This document shows, piece by piece, positions 55,829 to 64,000 of a stretch of DNA of 64,000 nt. Source of the stretch: Leptotrichia sp. OH3620_COT-345 (lineage in GTDB: Bacteria; Fusobacteriota; Fusobacteriia; Fusobacteriales; Leptotrichiaceae). Made by a program: the position numbers and the translations under genes. Numbering within the stretch: the first letter of the stretch is position 1; each line of letters begins with the position of its first letter. The notes below the pieces were generated by a model, which was not told where the DNA came from, did no database searches, and saw nothing but the letters and a program-made list of their open reading frames with translations. The DNA is taken from NCBI RefSeq assembly GCF_003932895.1, contig NZ_RQYW01000003.1, positions 1-64,000 of the forward strand, given 5' to 3'.

Positions 55829-56458
55829 ATTAACTTGTTCAGTATATCACTAATATTTTTTTTTGTCAAATTTTTTTATCGTTCATACTCATCTTTTCAC
55901 ATATTTATTTCTTTTAGACAATACACAATTCATTAATTAACAAAAAGTTTTTAGCTCTATATTAAATATTAAATGAATTTAACTAATAAACACAATGTAA
56001 CAAAAACAACTGATAGTCAAATTAATTTTTTATAATTAGTCCGATATAAGATATTTATAAATATAGAAATAATTAAAAACAATAATAATTGATTGGAAAT
56101 TATTCATATTAAGTTTTTGATCCAAAATATATAAATGTTTCCTCAACAAAAAACTATTAAAAATATCATTTTTTAGCTTTCTGTTCCAATAAGTTCATCT
56201 ACTAATTTTTCATTTGACTTAATACTTTTTTCCAGCAGCATTTTCATTGTATTGATCAACTCAATCTTTTCTTGTTATAACATCATCAATTTTTTCGACA
56301 ATACTTTAAATCATATAATCTGATATTTTTTTAAAATTTTTATTCCTTTTTTAGAATACAAAAATTACAAACTCCAATTAAAAATATTAAATTTTTACTA
56401 TTTTCATATAAATAAATAATACTTTTTAATTATTAATTTTTTAAAAAATATTTACATA
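55829..56458. other. Non-coding, decayed region after tRNA-Cys
   Basis: No intact gene. On the minus strand around 56280-56180 a fragment reads KIELINTMKMLLEKSIKSNE then KLVDELIGTES before a stop, the helical C-terminus of some regulator-like protein, with broken frames upstream. The rest is AT-rich without features I can support. Confidence 0.5.
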
Positions 56459-57256
56459 TTATTTTACTCCATATGTGTATATACCCAAACGATTATTATA
56501 CAAGTACATAAATGGAATTATCCATTTTTTTGTAAATGGAAGCATTTTTTTCATTTTAACTGTAAAATTTATTAATCCTACCTGTTTTATTTTCGGATTT
56601 AATTTAACTAATTCACTTCCATCTTTTACTCCCCATTTAAATTGAGCATTCATTTTCTTTAATGTATCATGTTTTTTCTGCATTTTTAATGCTCCCAAAG
56701 AAAGTAAATCAAATTGGGCCTCAAATTTTTCAAAATTTTCTGTAAGTATTTCAAGAAATTTTTTCACTTCCTTTTCTTCGAAATACATTAATACTCCTTC
56801 TGAAATAATAAGTACTTCTTTTCCATCAATTCTTATATTTTCAATCCATGAAGGATCCAATGCCGATTTTGAAATATTTATTACTCTTTCATTTTCGTCA
56901 AAGAATAATCTTCTTTTTTGAATTACTTCAGGAAAATCTAAATTATACCATTGAATTTTCCCATTATCTATTCTTTCAAAACGTGTATCAAATCCACATC
57001 CTATATAAATAACAACACAATCAGGATTTTTCATAATAAAGCTTTGAGCCTTCTCATCCATTGTTTTTGCCCTTGCCAAAACTCCATAATAAGAAGTCCA
57101 TCCGTCCTTAAATTTTGAAAAATCATAATCTATTTTTGACATTATCTCAGCAGATTTTTTATCTTTTAGAACGGATTTTTCTTTTTTAAAATCTTCACCT
57201 CTTATATATAGAGGTATAAGTAATGTTTCCATTACTCCTTCTAATTTAATTTTCAT
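56459..57256 (-). CDS. SAM-dependent methyltransferase, leucine carboxyl methyltransferase family
   Basis: A 265-residue class I methyltransferase of the LCMT/COG3315 family of O-methyltransferases. The SAM-binding motif I is VVIYIGCGFDTRFER, the family's (N)LD(F/L)PEV(I) motif is YNLDFPEVIQKR, and motif IV lies in VLIISEGVLMYFEEKEV. Such enzymes methylate carboxyl or hydroxyl groups of small molecules; the substrate is unknown. It is monocistronic with AGGTAATATG at the start and divergent from the liv operon. Confidence 0.82.
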   Translation of the reverse strand: MKIKLEGVMETLLIPLYIRGEDFKKEKSVLKDKKSAEIMSKIDYDFSKFKDGWTSYYGVLARAKTMDEKAQSFIMKNPDCVVIYIGCGFDTRFERIDNGKIQWYNLDFPEVIQKRRLFFDENERVINISKSALDPSWIENIRIDGKEVLIISEGVLMYFEEKEVKKFLEILTENFEKFEAQFDLLSLGALKMQKKHDTLKKMNAQFKWGVKDGSELVKLNPKIKQVGLINFTVKMKKMLPFTKKWIIPFMYLYNNRLGIYTYGVK

Positions 57257-57456
57257 ATTACCTCCATTCTTTTAAATCATTTAACCATAAAACGATTTTA
57301 ATGTCAATTTTTTTTATTACAGTGCTATAAATATTTTTTTCTTACTAAAATCTATATTCTTTAAGTATAAATTTATTAGATTAATTGTATCATTAATAAT
57401 ACATATTTTATTTATATTATTAATTGTGATATACTTCCAATACATAATATATTATC

Positions 57457-57523
57457 CTGTAATTTTTACAGTTATTAAATATAGATATTACAAATTGCAA
57501 ACTATATTCTGTAATTAAGACAG
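57457..57523 (+). promoter_or_regulatory. Two operator-like palindromes upstream of livK
   Basis: CTGTAATTTTTACAG (57457-57471) and CTGTAATTAAGACAG (57509-57523) share the arms CTGTaa/(t)ACAG. Their centres are 52 bp apart, about five helical turns. They sit in the promoter region of livK and may bind a repressor or activator dimer pair. No clear -35/-10 pair could be chosen. Confidence 0.45.
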
Positions 57524-57557
57524 TTTAAAAATAAATTTATAGAAGGAGAAAGAAAAT

Positions 57558-58700
57558 ATGAAAAAGTTATTGTTACTGATGTCATTACTTGTTGTATTTA
57601 TCCTCAGCTGCGGCGGAAAAAAAGAAGCTGCTGAAAACGGAGAAAAGAAAACAGCTGAAAGTGATGTAATTAAAATAGGAGTTATCGGTCCGCTTACAGG
57701 AGAAGTGGCTCAGTACGGAGAAGCCACTATTAACGGTTTTAAATTAAAAGTTAAAGAAATAAATGAAGCGGGAGGAATAAACGGTAAGAAAATAGAACTT
57801 GTTATTTCCGACAGTAAAGGAGATTCAACCGAGGCTGTAAATATATTCAAAAAAATGGTTTCTCAAGATAAAATCAATCTTGTAGTAGGAGAAATTATCT
57901 CATCCGCTTCACTGGCAATTGCAGACTTGGCACAAAGTGCAAAAGTACCTATGATTACACCTACAGGAACAAACTTCGATATTACTAAAAGTAAAGATTA
58001 TGTGTTCAGAACAACATTTACCGATCCTTATCAGGGAGTTGTAACTGCAAAATATGCACACTCAAAAGGAATTAAGTCCGTTGCCGTTTTGACAAACAGT
58101 TCAAATGACTATGCAGTGGGGTTGGCTACATCATTTAAAGAAGAAGCCGCTAAAAACAGTATAACTGTTATTGAAGAAAAATATACTAAAGACGACAAAG
58201 ATTTCAAATCTATCCTGACTAAAATAAAAGGACAAAATCCTGAAGCTGTATTCATACCTGATTATTACAATACAATCGGACTTATACTTACTCAAGCTAA
58301 TGAACTCGGACTGAAAACTCAATATTTAGGAGGAGACGGTTGGGACGGAATTCAGACTAACTTCGGTGCTGCTGCTGAAGGTGCAATATTCGCGAGTCAG
58401 TTTGCTCCCGATGATACTGCAGAAGTTGTTCAGAAATTTATAGCTGCTTATAAAGCTGAATATAATGCAGAACCTATTGTTTTTGCAGCTTTAGGTTATG
58501 ATACAGGTTCCATTCTGGAAGCTGCCTTAAAATCTGTAAAAGATTTATCACCTGCTTCAATCAGAGAAGCAATTGCAGGAACAAATGCTACTAATCTGAT
58601 TACAGGAGACTTAAAATATGATGCTGAAAGAAACCCTGAAAAAAAAGTTACATTTATAGAAGTTAAAGATGGAAAACTGGTATTAAAGGAAAAACTGTAA
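57558..58700 (+). CDS. livK: Branched-chain amino acid ABC transporter, substrate-binding lipoprotein
   Basis: A 380-residue periplasmic-binding-type lipoprotein of the LivJ/LivK family. Signal MKKLLLLMSLLVVFILSC gives lipobox Cys18. The mature part begins IKIGVIGPLTGEVAQYGE and contains the family's GGINGKKIELVISDSKGD and LVVGEIISSASLAIADLA segments that form the ligand pocket. GAAGGAGAAAG precedes the ATG. First gene of livK-H-M-G-F. The ligand is most likely leucine, isoleucine or valine. Confidence 0.92.
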   Translation: MKKLLLLMSLLVVFILSCGGKKEAAENGEKKTAESDVIKIGVIGPLTGEVAQYGEATINGFKLKVKEINEAGGINGKKIELVISDSKGDSTEAVNIFKKMVSQDKINLVVGEIISSASLAIADLAQSAKVPMITPTGTNFDITKSKDYVFRTTFTDPYQGVVTAKYAHSKGIKSVAVLTNSSNDYAVGLATSFKEEAAKNSITVIEEKYTKDDKDFKSILTKIKGQNPEAVFIPDYYNTIGLILTQANELGLKTQYLGGDGWDGIQTNFGAAAEGAIFASQFAPDDTAEVVQKFIAAYKAEYNAEPIVFAALGYDTGSILEAALKSVKDLSPASIREAIAGTNATNLITGDLKYDAERNPEKKVTFIEVKDGKLVLKEKL

Positions 58701-58738
58701 TTTTAGTTACATTTATAAATAAAATACTGCATGTAAGA

Positions 58739-58863
58739 AGGATATCCTGAAAATGAGGGTTATCAGCCCTCATACTCCATTTACCTTGCTTCTTCCGTTT
58801 CTACGGAAATGATTTACGATTAAGGTAATATGAAAGTAGAGTTTTCTATTTCAAGGATATCCT
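58739..58863 (+). promoter_or_regulatory. Structured livK-livH intercistronic region
   Basis: Contains the hairpin ATGAGGG-TTATCA-GCCCTCAT (58753-58773), the inverted pair TTACCTT/AAGGTAA, and a perfect palindrome AGGATATCCT at both ends (58739-58748 and 58854-58863). No T-run. It probably tunes the ratio of binding protein to permease mRNA. Confidence 0.5.
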
Positions 58864-58892
58864 CTTTAAATTTAATCACAAGGAGTTTCAAA

Positions 58893-59789
58893 ATGTTTAA
58901 AAATTTTATTGAACAGACTATTAACGGTCTTCAGACAGGAAGTATATATGCTTTGATAGCATTAGGATATACTATGGTCTACGGAATAGTCAAACTTATA
59001 AATTTTGCCCATGGAGATATATTAATGGTAGGAGCTTATACGGTATTCATAGCTGTTTCCAACAGCATTCCATTTCCTGTAGCTCTTATTCTGGCAATTG
59101 TTTTCTGTTCTGTTCTCGGAGTTGTTATAGACTGGTTTGCATACAGGCCTCTTAGAAACGCTCCCAGAATATCGGCACTGATAACGGCTATCGGAATAAG
59201 TTTTCTTCTTGAAAGTGCCGCACTTATAATTTTTGGTGCAACTCCTAAAATTATTGACAGTAAGTCCATTCCGGCTTTTTTGTCACCGAATATTAAAATA
59301 AATTTAGGAATTGTAAATATCAGTATGCTTACTATCTTTGTCATATTTATTACTATAGTATGTATGTATATTCTGAACCTGTTTATAAAAAAGACAAAAT
59401 TGGGAAAAGCTACAAGAGCGGTTTCTCAAGATACCGGAGCTGCAAAATTGATGGGAATAAATGTAAATCTTACTATTGCTATTACATTTGCAATAGGTTC
59501 AGGACTGGGAGCATTGGGCGGAGTCCTTTATGCTATTATGTATCCAACTGTAGAGCCTTATATGGGAATGCTTCCCGGACTTAAGGCATTTATTGCAGCT
59601 GTATTCGGAGGGATAGGAAGTATCCCCGGAGCAATGATTGGAGGATATGTTCTAGGAATTATCGAATCATATACAAAAGGATATATTTCTTCCACATGGG
59701 CAAATCCCATAGTTTTCGGTGTATTGATTTTAATATTAATATTTAAGCCGAACGGATTATTCGGTAAAAACCTGAAAGAAAAAGTTTAA
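58893..59789 (+). CDS. livH: Branched-chain amino acid ABC transporter permease LivH
   Basis: A 298-residue inner-membrane permease starting at the ATG at 58893, which has AAGGAG upstream; the longer frame lacks a ribosome binding site. The family's start FIEQTINGLQTGSIYALIAL and GYTMVYGIVKLINFAHGD are present, followed by about eight membrane segments and the ATPase-contact loop RAVSQDTGAAKLMGIN. Pairs with LivM. Confidence 0.92.
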   Translation: MFKNFIEQTINGLQTGSIYALIALGYTMVYGIVKLINFAHGDILMVGAYTVFIAVSNSIPFPVALILAIVFCSVLGVVIDWFAYRPLRNAPRISALITAIGISFLLESAALIIFGATPKIIDSKSIPAFLSPNIKINLGIVNISMLTIFVIFITIVCMYILNLFIKKTKLGKATRAVSQDTGAAKLMGINVNLTIAITFAIGSGLGALGGVLYAIMYPTVEPYMGMLPGLKAFIAAVFGGIGSIPGAMIGGYVLGIIESYTKGYISSTWANPIVFGVLILILIFKPNGLFGKNLKEKV

Positions 59790-59801
59790 TTAGGAGGAAA
59801 A

Positions 59802-60845
59802 ATGCAAAAAACTAAACAAAATACCGAAAATAAATGGGGAAACCTGAATTATTTCAACAAACTCAATATTAAAAATTATTCTTTAACATTTTTATTTTTA
59901 ATAGCTCTATATTTTGTCTTATATTTAAGTATCGACAAAGGCAATCCGTTTGATTACAAAAGCGGAATATATACAAGCGTACTTATTTCCATAATATTTG
60001 CAGTCAGTCTGAACATCGCAGTAGGACTTATGGGACAACTCAGTTTAGGGCATGCAGGATTTATAGCAATAGGCGGATATACTGCCGCTTTTATTTCAAA
60101 ATTACTCGTTCCTTATAATCTTCCTCCTTTTATTCAGTTGATTGTTGTTACTCTTGCAGGAGGAATACTGGCAGGAATATTCGGCTTTTTTGTAGGAGGA
60201 AGTACATTACGTCTGAGAGGAGATTATCTTGCAATTATCACTCTCGCTTTCGGAGAAATCATTAAATATGTTATTCAAAATATGAATTTTCTCGGAGGTG
60301 CTACAGGACTTAAAAGTATTCCGAGTATTCTCGATTTTTCAAGTGTCTATTTCATTGCGGTAATTTCGGTTGTAATTATGTCAATGATAATGACTTCGAG
60401 AAAAGGAAGGCAAATTCTTTCAATAAGAGAAAATGAGATAGCTGCTGAAAATATAGGCATAGATATAAATCATGTAAAACTTTACGGATTTGCTCTTTCA
60501 GCGTTTTTTGCAGGAGTTGGAGGTTCATTATTTGCACATAATGTCGGAATACTGACCCCTGACAAATTCGGATTTGTATTTTCTATTGAAATACTTGTTA
60601 TGATTGTCTTCGGAGGATTGGGAAGTATTACAGGAGCCGTACTGTCAGCAGTTCTTCTGACAGTACTTAATGAGCAGCTGAGAGAAGTTTCTCAGTACAG
60701 ATATCTTGTTTATGCAATAATACTTATAATACTGATGATTTTCAGACCTGACGGTGTTTTCGGCAAAAAAGAACTTACTATACCAAGATTTATAAATAAA
60801 TATAAAAGAATAAGAAACAATTTAAACAAAAAAAACAATAACTAA
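59802..60845 (+). CDS. livM: Branched-chain amino acid ABC transporter permease LivM
   Basis: A 347-residue permease. A hydrophilic N-terminus (~25 residues) is followed by nine or so membrane segments with the LivM segments GLMGQLSLGHAGFIAIGGYT and the cytoplasmic loop SIRENEIAAENIGID. It begins 12 bases after livH behind AGGAGGAAAA. The Lys/Asn-rich tail is encoded in an A-rich stretch. Confidence 0.92.
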   Translation: MQKTKQNTENKWGNLNYFNKLNIKNYSLTFLFLIALYFVLYLSIDKGNPFDYKSGIYTSVLISIIFAVSLNIAVGLMGQLSLGHAGFIAIGGYTAAFISKLLVPYNLPPFIQLIVVTLAGGILAGIFGFFVGGSTLRLRGDYLAIITLAFGEIIKYVIQNMNFLGGATGLKSIPSILDFSSVYFIAVISVVIMSMIMTSRKGRQILSIRENEIAAENIGIDINHVKLYGFALSAFFAGVGGSLFAHNVGILTPDKFGFVFSIEILVMIVFGGLGSITGAVLSAVLLTVLNEQLREVSQYRYLVYAIILIILMIFRPDGVFGKKELTIPRFINKYKRIRNNLNKKNNN

Positions 60846-60863
60846 TAAATAGGAGTAATAAAT

Positions 60864-61622
60864 ATGTCATTGTTAAAAACGACGAATTTGGGAATATCTT
60901 TTGGGGGACTTAGAGCTGTAGATAATGTAAATATCGAAATAAACAACAAAGAACTTGTTGGATTAATCGGTTCTAACGGTGCAGGAAAAACTACAATTTT
61001 CAACTTGCTTACAGGAGTTTATAAGCCTACTGACGGAAATATATCCTTGAATAATGTAAATATAAATAAAAAAACCACTCCGCAGATAGTTGCTTTGGGC
61101 GTTGCAAGGACATTTCAGAATATAAGACTTTTCAAAAATCTGTCCGTTCTGGATAATGTAAAACTTGCTTTAAACAGCAGTATGACTTACTCAACTTTAT
61201 CCGCTATTTTCAGATTACCTAAATATTGGAAAGAAGAAAGGAAAGTTACTGATAAAGCCCTTGATTTACTTGATATATTTGAAATGGCAGAAATGGCAGA
61301 CATAACTGCAGGAAATCTGTCTTACGGACAACAGCGTAAACTTGAAATTGCCAGAGCACTCGCCACTTCGCCTAAGCTTCTTCTATTAGACGAACCTGCT
61401 GCCGGAATGAATCCTAACGAAACAAAAGAACTGATGAATACTATAAGTTTTATAAGGGAAAAATTTAAAATTTCCATACTGCTCATAGAACATGATATGG
61501 AGCTTGTAATGGGAATTTGTGAAAGGCTTTATGTCCTTAATTTCGGAAAAATAATAGCAGAGGGACTACCTGAAGAAATTCAAAACAATAAAGAAGTTAT
61601 TACCGCTTATTTAGGGGAATAA
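60864..61622 (+). CDS. livG: Branched-chain amino acid ABC transporter ATPase LivG
   Basis: A 252-residue ABC ATPase. Walker A is LIGSNGAGKTTIFN, the Q-loop follows in ARTFQNIRLF, the signature is LSYGQQRKLEIARAL, Walker B is LLLLDEPAAGMNP and the H-loop is IEHDMELV. The LivG-specific LTGVYKPTDGNI is present. Energises the LivHM permease. Confidence 0.94.
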   Translation: MSLLKTTNLGISFGGLRAVDNVNIEINNKELVGLIGSNGAGKTTIFNLLTGVYKPTDGNISLNNVNINKKTTPQIVALGVARTFQNIRLFKNLSVLDNVKLALNSSMTYSTLSAIFRLPKYWKEERKVTDKALDLLDIFEMAEMADITAGNLSYGQQRKLEIARALATSPKLLLLDEPAAGMNPNETKELMNTISFIREKFKISILLIEHDMELVMGICERLYVLNFGKIIAEGLPEEIQNNKEVITAYLGE

Positions 61623-61649
61623 CAAAAAAGCAGATTACAGGAGGATTTT

Positions 61650-62363
61650 GTGGATATTTTAAAAGTAAATGATTTAAATGTATATTACGGGGGTATTCAT
61701 GCAATAAAAAATATTTCATTTAATATAAAAAAGGGGGAAATTGTTTCCCTTATAGGTGCAAACGGAGCGGGTAAAACTTCTACATTGCACGCAGTTTCAG
61801 GATTAATTCCTATAAAATCCGGAGAAATTTCCTTAAACGGTATAAATGTGACAAACATTGAAGCTCATAAACTTGTAAAACAGGGAATGGCACATGTACC
61901 TGAGGGAAGACGGATTTTTACAGAACTGACCGTTATGGAAAATCTTGAAATGGGTGCATATATAATTAACGATAAAAACAGTGTAAAAAAAGATATGGAA
62001 AACCAGTTCAAGCTTTTTCCAAGACTTTCAGAAAGAAAAAAACAGCTCGCGGGAACAATGAGCGGTGGAGAGCAACAGATGCTTGCCATGGCAAGAGCAT
62101 TAATGTCAAGACCTTCTTTACTCTTACTTGACGAACCTTCAATGGGACTTGCCCCTCTTCTTGTTCAAGAAATTTTTAAAATTATAGAAAAAATAAATAA
62201 AGAACACGGAGTTACAATTTTACTTGTAGAACAAAATGCAAATATGGCACTTTCCATTGCGAACAGAGGATATGTTCTTGAAACCGGGCAGATTATACTT
62301 GAAGGAACAGGGAAAGAACTTATAACTAATCCTGAAATTAAAAAGGCATATCTGGGAGGATAA
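61650..62363 (+). CDS. livF: Branched-chain amino acid ABC transporter ATPase LivF
   Basis: A 237-residue ABC ATPase starting with GTG behind AGGAGG. Walker A is LIGANGAGKTSTLHA, the signature is MSGGEQQMLAMARAL, Walker B is LLLLDEPSMGLAP and the H-loop is VEQNANMAL. The HVPEGRRIFTELTVMENL segment is typical of LivF. Last gene of the operon; a terminator follows before the convergent pgeF. Confidence 0.94.
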   Translation: MDILKVNDLNVYYGGIHAIKNISFNIKKGEIVSLIGANGAGKTSTLHAVSGLIPIKSGEISLNGINVTNIEAHKLVKQGMAHVPEGRRIFTELTVMENLEMGAYIINDKNSVKKDMENQFKLFPRLSERKKQLAGTMSGGEQQMLAMARALMSRPSLLLLDEPSMGLAPLLVQEIFKIIEKINKEHGVTILLVEQNANMALSIANRGYVLETGQIILEGTGKELITNPEIKKAYLGG

Positions 62364-62545
62364 AATTTATCATAAAATTTTAAATATTAAAGATTATTTA
62401 AAATAATAGAAGAATTTTGATTTTTAACAATTTTTCAAAAAAATATAAATTATGTTAAACTGAAAAGCGGTAAACTGAGTGAAATCAATTTTTTGTTTTT
62501 TAAACATAACAAATGTTTTTGAAGTTAAAAATTCTATAGTTAATA

Positions 62546-62582
62546 AAAAAAGTATGAAAACAACAACCTTTCATACTTTTTT
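62546..62582. terminator. Bidirectional terminator between livF and pgeF
   Basis: AAAAGTATGAAA / TTTCATACTTTT stem with A- and T-runs on both flanks, between two convergent genes. Confidence 0.8.
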
Positions 62583-62583
62583 A

Positions 62584-63351
62584 TTATTTAAAACTTATAA
62601 CCGCTGCAGCTCGCCCTGACTTCTTTCTCTCCCTTCTATAAGAATGAAACTTTTCATTCCATGTATCTTCATCTGAAATAATCAAATTTTTCTCATTGAT
62701 TCCAAGCCTAAGTGCTGTAATTTTATTAAAAATTATATTACTGAAATGATATTTACCCGTTTTTTCATTGAATTTAAAAGACTTTAATACTAATTCACTG
62801 TCCTTACCGAATTTTTGAATAAAGTTATCATATAAATCCTGACCTACTTCATAGTTTTCCTGTTGTATCCCTATTCCCAAAGCCATCAGTACATTTTTAT
62901 AATCTGTTTTATATGTTTTCTTCATTATCTCCAGTCCATTTTTCATTATTTCCTTATGAGTTCCCGGCCAACCTGAATGCCAAACACCTATAACTTCATT
63001 TTTTTTGTCATAAACAAAAATGGGTAAACAGTCTGCATAAAAGGTAAAAAGTGCTACATCTTTCCTCTTAGTCACAAAACCGTCAATTTCTTTAAATGTA
63101 AAATTAAAAGTATCTTCATTTATTACTTCAACATTATTCGTGTGTGTCTGAAAAGACATGACGGTTATTTTACTTTCGATATTCATCTCTGATAATAACT
63201 TGTTCCTATTTTTCTTTTGTATTCCTTTTTCTTGTCCTTCCATGTTACAATAATCAGACATATTTCCTGCACTTTTTTTTGAATATACCGCTTTTATACC
63301 ATATTTTTCAAATTCCTCAATATAAAAGTAATTTTCTTTTTCTTTAAACAT
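62584..63351 (-). CDS. pgeF: Peptidoglycan editing factor PgeF (YfiH/Cu-oxidase_4 family)
   Basis: A 255-residue laccase-domain protein. The zinc/copper-binding residues are visible: first His in SFQTHTNNVEVI, Cys and further residues in FYADCLPIFVYD, and His in GVWHSGWPGTHKEI. E. coli YfiH removes wrongly incorporated residues from peptidoglycan precursors; relatives are also described as polyphenol oxidases or purine nucleosidases. It ends IISFK after RRERKKSGRAAAV. Translation follows the polyprenyl synthase gene by one base, suggesting coupling. Confidence 0.85.
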   Translation of the reverse strand: MFKEKENYFYIEEFEKYGIKAVYSKKSAGNMSDYCNMEGQEKGIQKKNRNKLLSEMNIESKITVMSFQTHTNNVEVINEDTFNFTFKEIDGFVTKRKDVALFTFYADCLPIFVYDKKNEVIGVWHSGWPGTHKEIMKNGLEIMKKTYKTDYKNVLMALGIGIQQENYEVGQDLYDNFIQKFGKDSELVLKSFKFNEKTGKYHFSNIIFNKITALRLGINEKNLIISDEDTWNEKFHSYRRERKKSGRAAAVISFK

Positions 63352-63352
63352 A

Positions 63353-64000
63353 TTAAGCTTCTCTCTTTCCTATGTACTCAGTCAATTCCATAAGTAAATT
63401 ATTATTTTCAAAGTCTTTTAATATTTTTTTAGCCTCTGAAATATGTTCGTTCAGTATTTCTTTTGATTTTTTAAGTCCAAATAAACTTGGATATGTAGTT
63501 TTCTCAAGTTTTTCATCACTCGGCTTTTTTCCTATTTTTTCAAAAGTTCCTTCAATATCTAAAATGTCGTCCTTTATTTGAAATGCGGTTCCTATAAGCC
63601 GGGAATACTTAATCAACTTTTCTTTTCTGATCTGATTGACATTTAAAATTATAAGAGGAAGTTCTATTGCTGCGGTAATTAGTTTTCCTGTTTTATTTTC
63701 ATGAATATACTTAAGAGTATCATAAGACACTTTTATATGTTCAGATTTTATGTCTACAAATTGTCCCCCTGCCATCCCAAAAAAACCGGCATACTCAGAA
63801 AGCTTCGACATTACATTGACTTTATTTTTATCATTTATATAATCCGAAGTCGCTATAATATTGAAAGCCTCTGTAAGCAAAATATCTCCGACAAGTATTG
63901 CTGTCGCTTCATCATATTTTGTGTGTACTGTCAGTTTTCCTCTTCTATATATGTCGTTATCCATAGCAGGTAAATCATCATGTACTAAAGAGTAGCAATG
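63353..64000 (-). CDS. ispA: Polyprenyl synthase (farnesyl/geranylgeranyl diphosphate synthase), partial
   Basis: The C-terminal 215 codons of a trans-isoprenyl diphosphate synthase; the start lies beyond the window. The frame runs to 64000 and includes the first aspartate-rich motif SLVHDDLPAMDND with RRGKLTVH behind it, and the second motif QIKDDILDIEG. The enzyme condenses isopentenyl diphosphate units for undecaprenyl carrier or quinone synthesis. The short-chain (IspA) type is suggested by HDDLPAMDND; the exact chain length is not fixed by sequence. Confidence 0.9.
   Translation of the reverse strand, partial: HCYSLVHDDLPAMDNDIYRRGKLTVHTKYDEATAILVGDILLTEAFNIIATSDYINDKNKVNVMSKLSEYAGFFGMAGGQFVDIKSEHIKVSYDTLKYIHENKTGKLITAAIELPLIILNVNQIRKEKLIKYSRLIGTAFQIKDDILDIEGTFEKIGKKPSDEKLEKTTYPSLFGLKKSKEILNEHISEAKKILKDFENNNLLMELTEYIGKREA

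Overview
The window is AT-rich DNA from a diderm, most plausibly a member of the Fusobacteriota close to Leptotrichia, Streptobacillus or Sneathia. I infer this from base composition, strong GGAGG-type ribosome binding sites, Gram-negative-style secretion components and a sialic-acid operon of Firmicutes/Fusobacteria type. No 16S gene is present, so the genus is not proven.

Left chromosomal flank (1-12842). Minus-strand operons: a sialic-acid uptake and catabolism operon (binding lipoprotein, two permeases, small membrane protein, ROK kinase, N-acetylneuraminate lyase, start of the ABC ATPase), a lactose/cellobiose-type PTS IIB-IIC pair, a zinc-ribbon protein, and tmk-hisS-aspS. Beyond that lies a non-coding stretch holding the relic 3' end of a second integrase gene.

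Integrative and conjugative element (about 12843-55762). It sits at the 3' end of tRNA-Cys(GCA) and is bounded by a 170-bp direct repeat. From left to right it carries: a plus-strand six-gene cargo operon of unknown function (nucleoside-phosphorylase-like protein, Gfo/Idh/MocA oxidoreductase, HD protein, glycosyltransferase, APH-fold kinase, HAD phosphatase); topoisomerase III; ArdC and a Toprim primase-like protein; a complete P-type (Trb/VirB) conjugation apparatus with TraF-like pilin peptidase, TraG/VirD4 coupling protein, three peptidoglycan hydrolases and a MobA/MobL relaxase split by a possible programmed frameshift; then an antirepressor-like gene, tyrosine integrase, excisionase candidate, iterons with a RepA_N-like gene, and a divergent HTH control region with a broken ImmA-like gene.

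Four layers in the element look undescribed to me. (1) Four plus-strand cassettes, each with a small RNA gene and, directly downstream on the same strand, a 19-codon hydrophobic peptide gene. The small RNA is complementary to the ribosome-binding region of its own peptide mRNA, and the complementarity co-varies between copies. This is the signature expected of a tandem type I toxin-antitoxin family. (2) Four attenuator-like RNA leaders with a CGRCGA loop inside a terminator hairpin, immediately upstream of the primase-like gene, the NlpC/P60-TrbL gene, traG and trbC. (3) A shared acidic C-terminal tail ending in DWER/NWER or EEKER on six otherwise unrelated proteins, including ArdC and the primase-like protein, which are classes known to be sent to recipients by conjugation systems; I propose a secretion signal. 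(4) Dispersed ~23-bp palindromes, many touching stop codons.

Right flank (55763-64000). tRNA-Cys, a decayed stretch, a SAM-dependent methyltransferase, the livKHMGF branched-chain amino acid transporter operon, then pgeF and the 3' part of a polyprenyl synthase gene on the minus strand.
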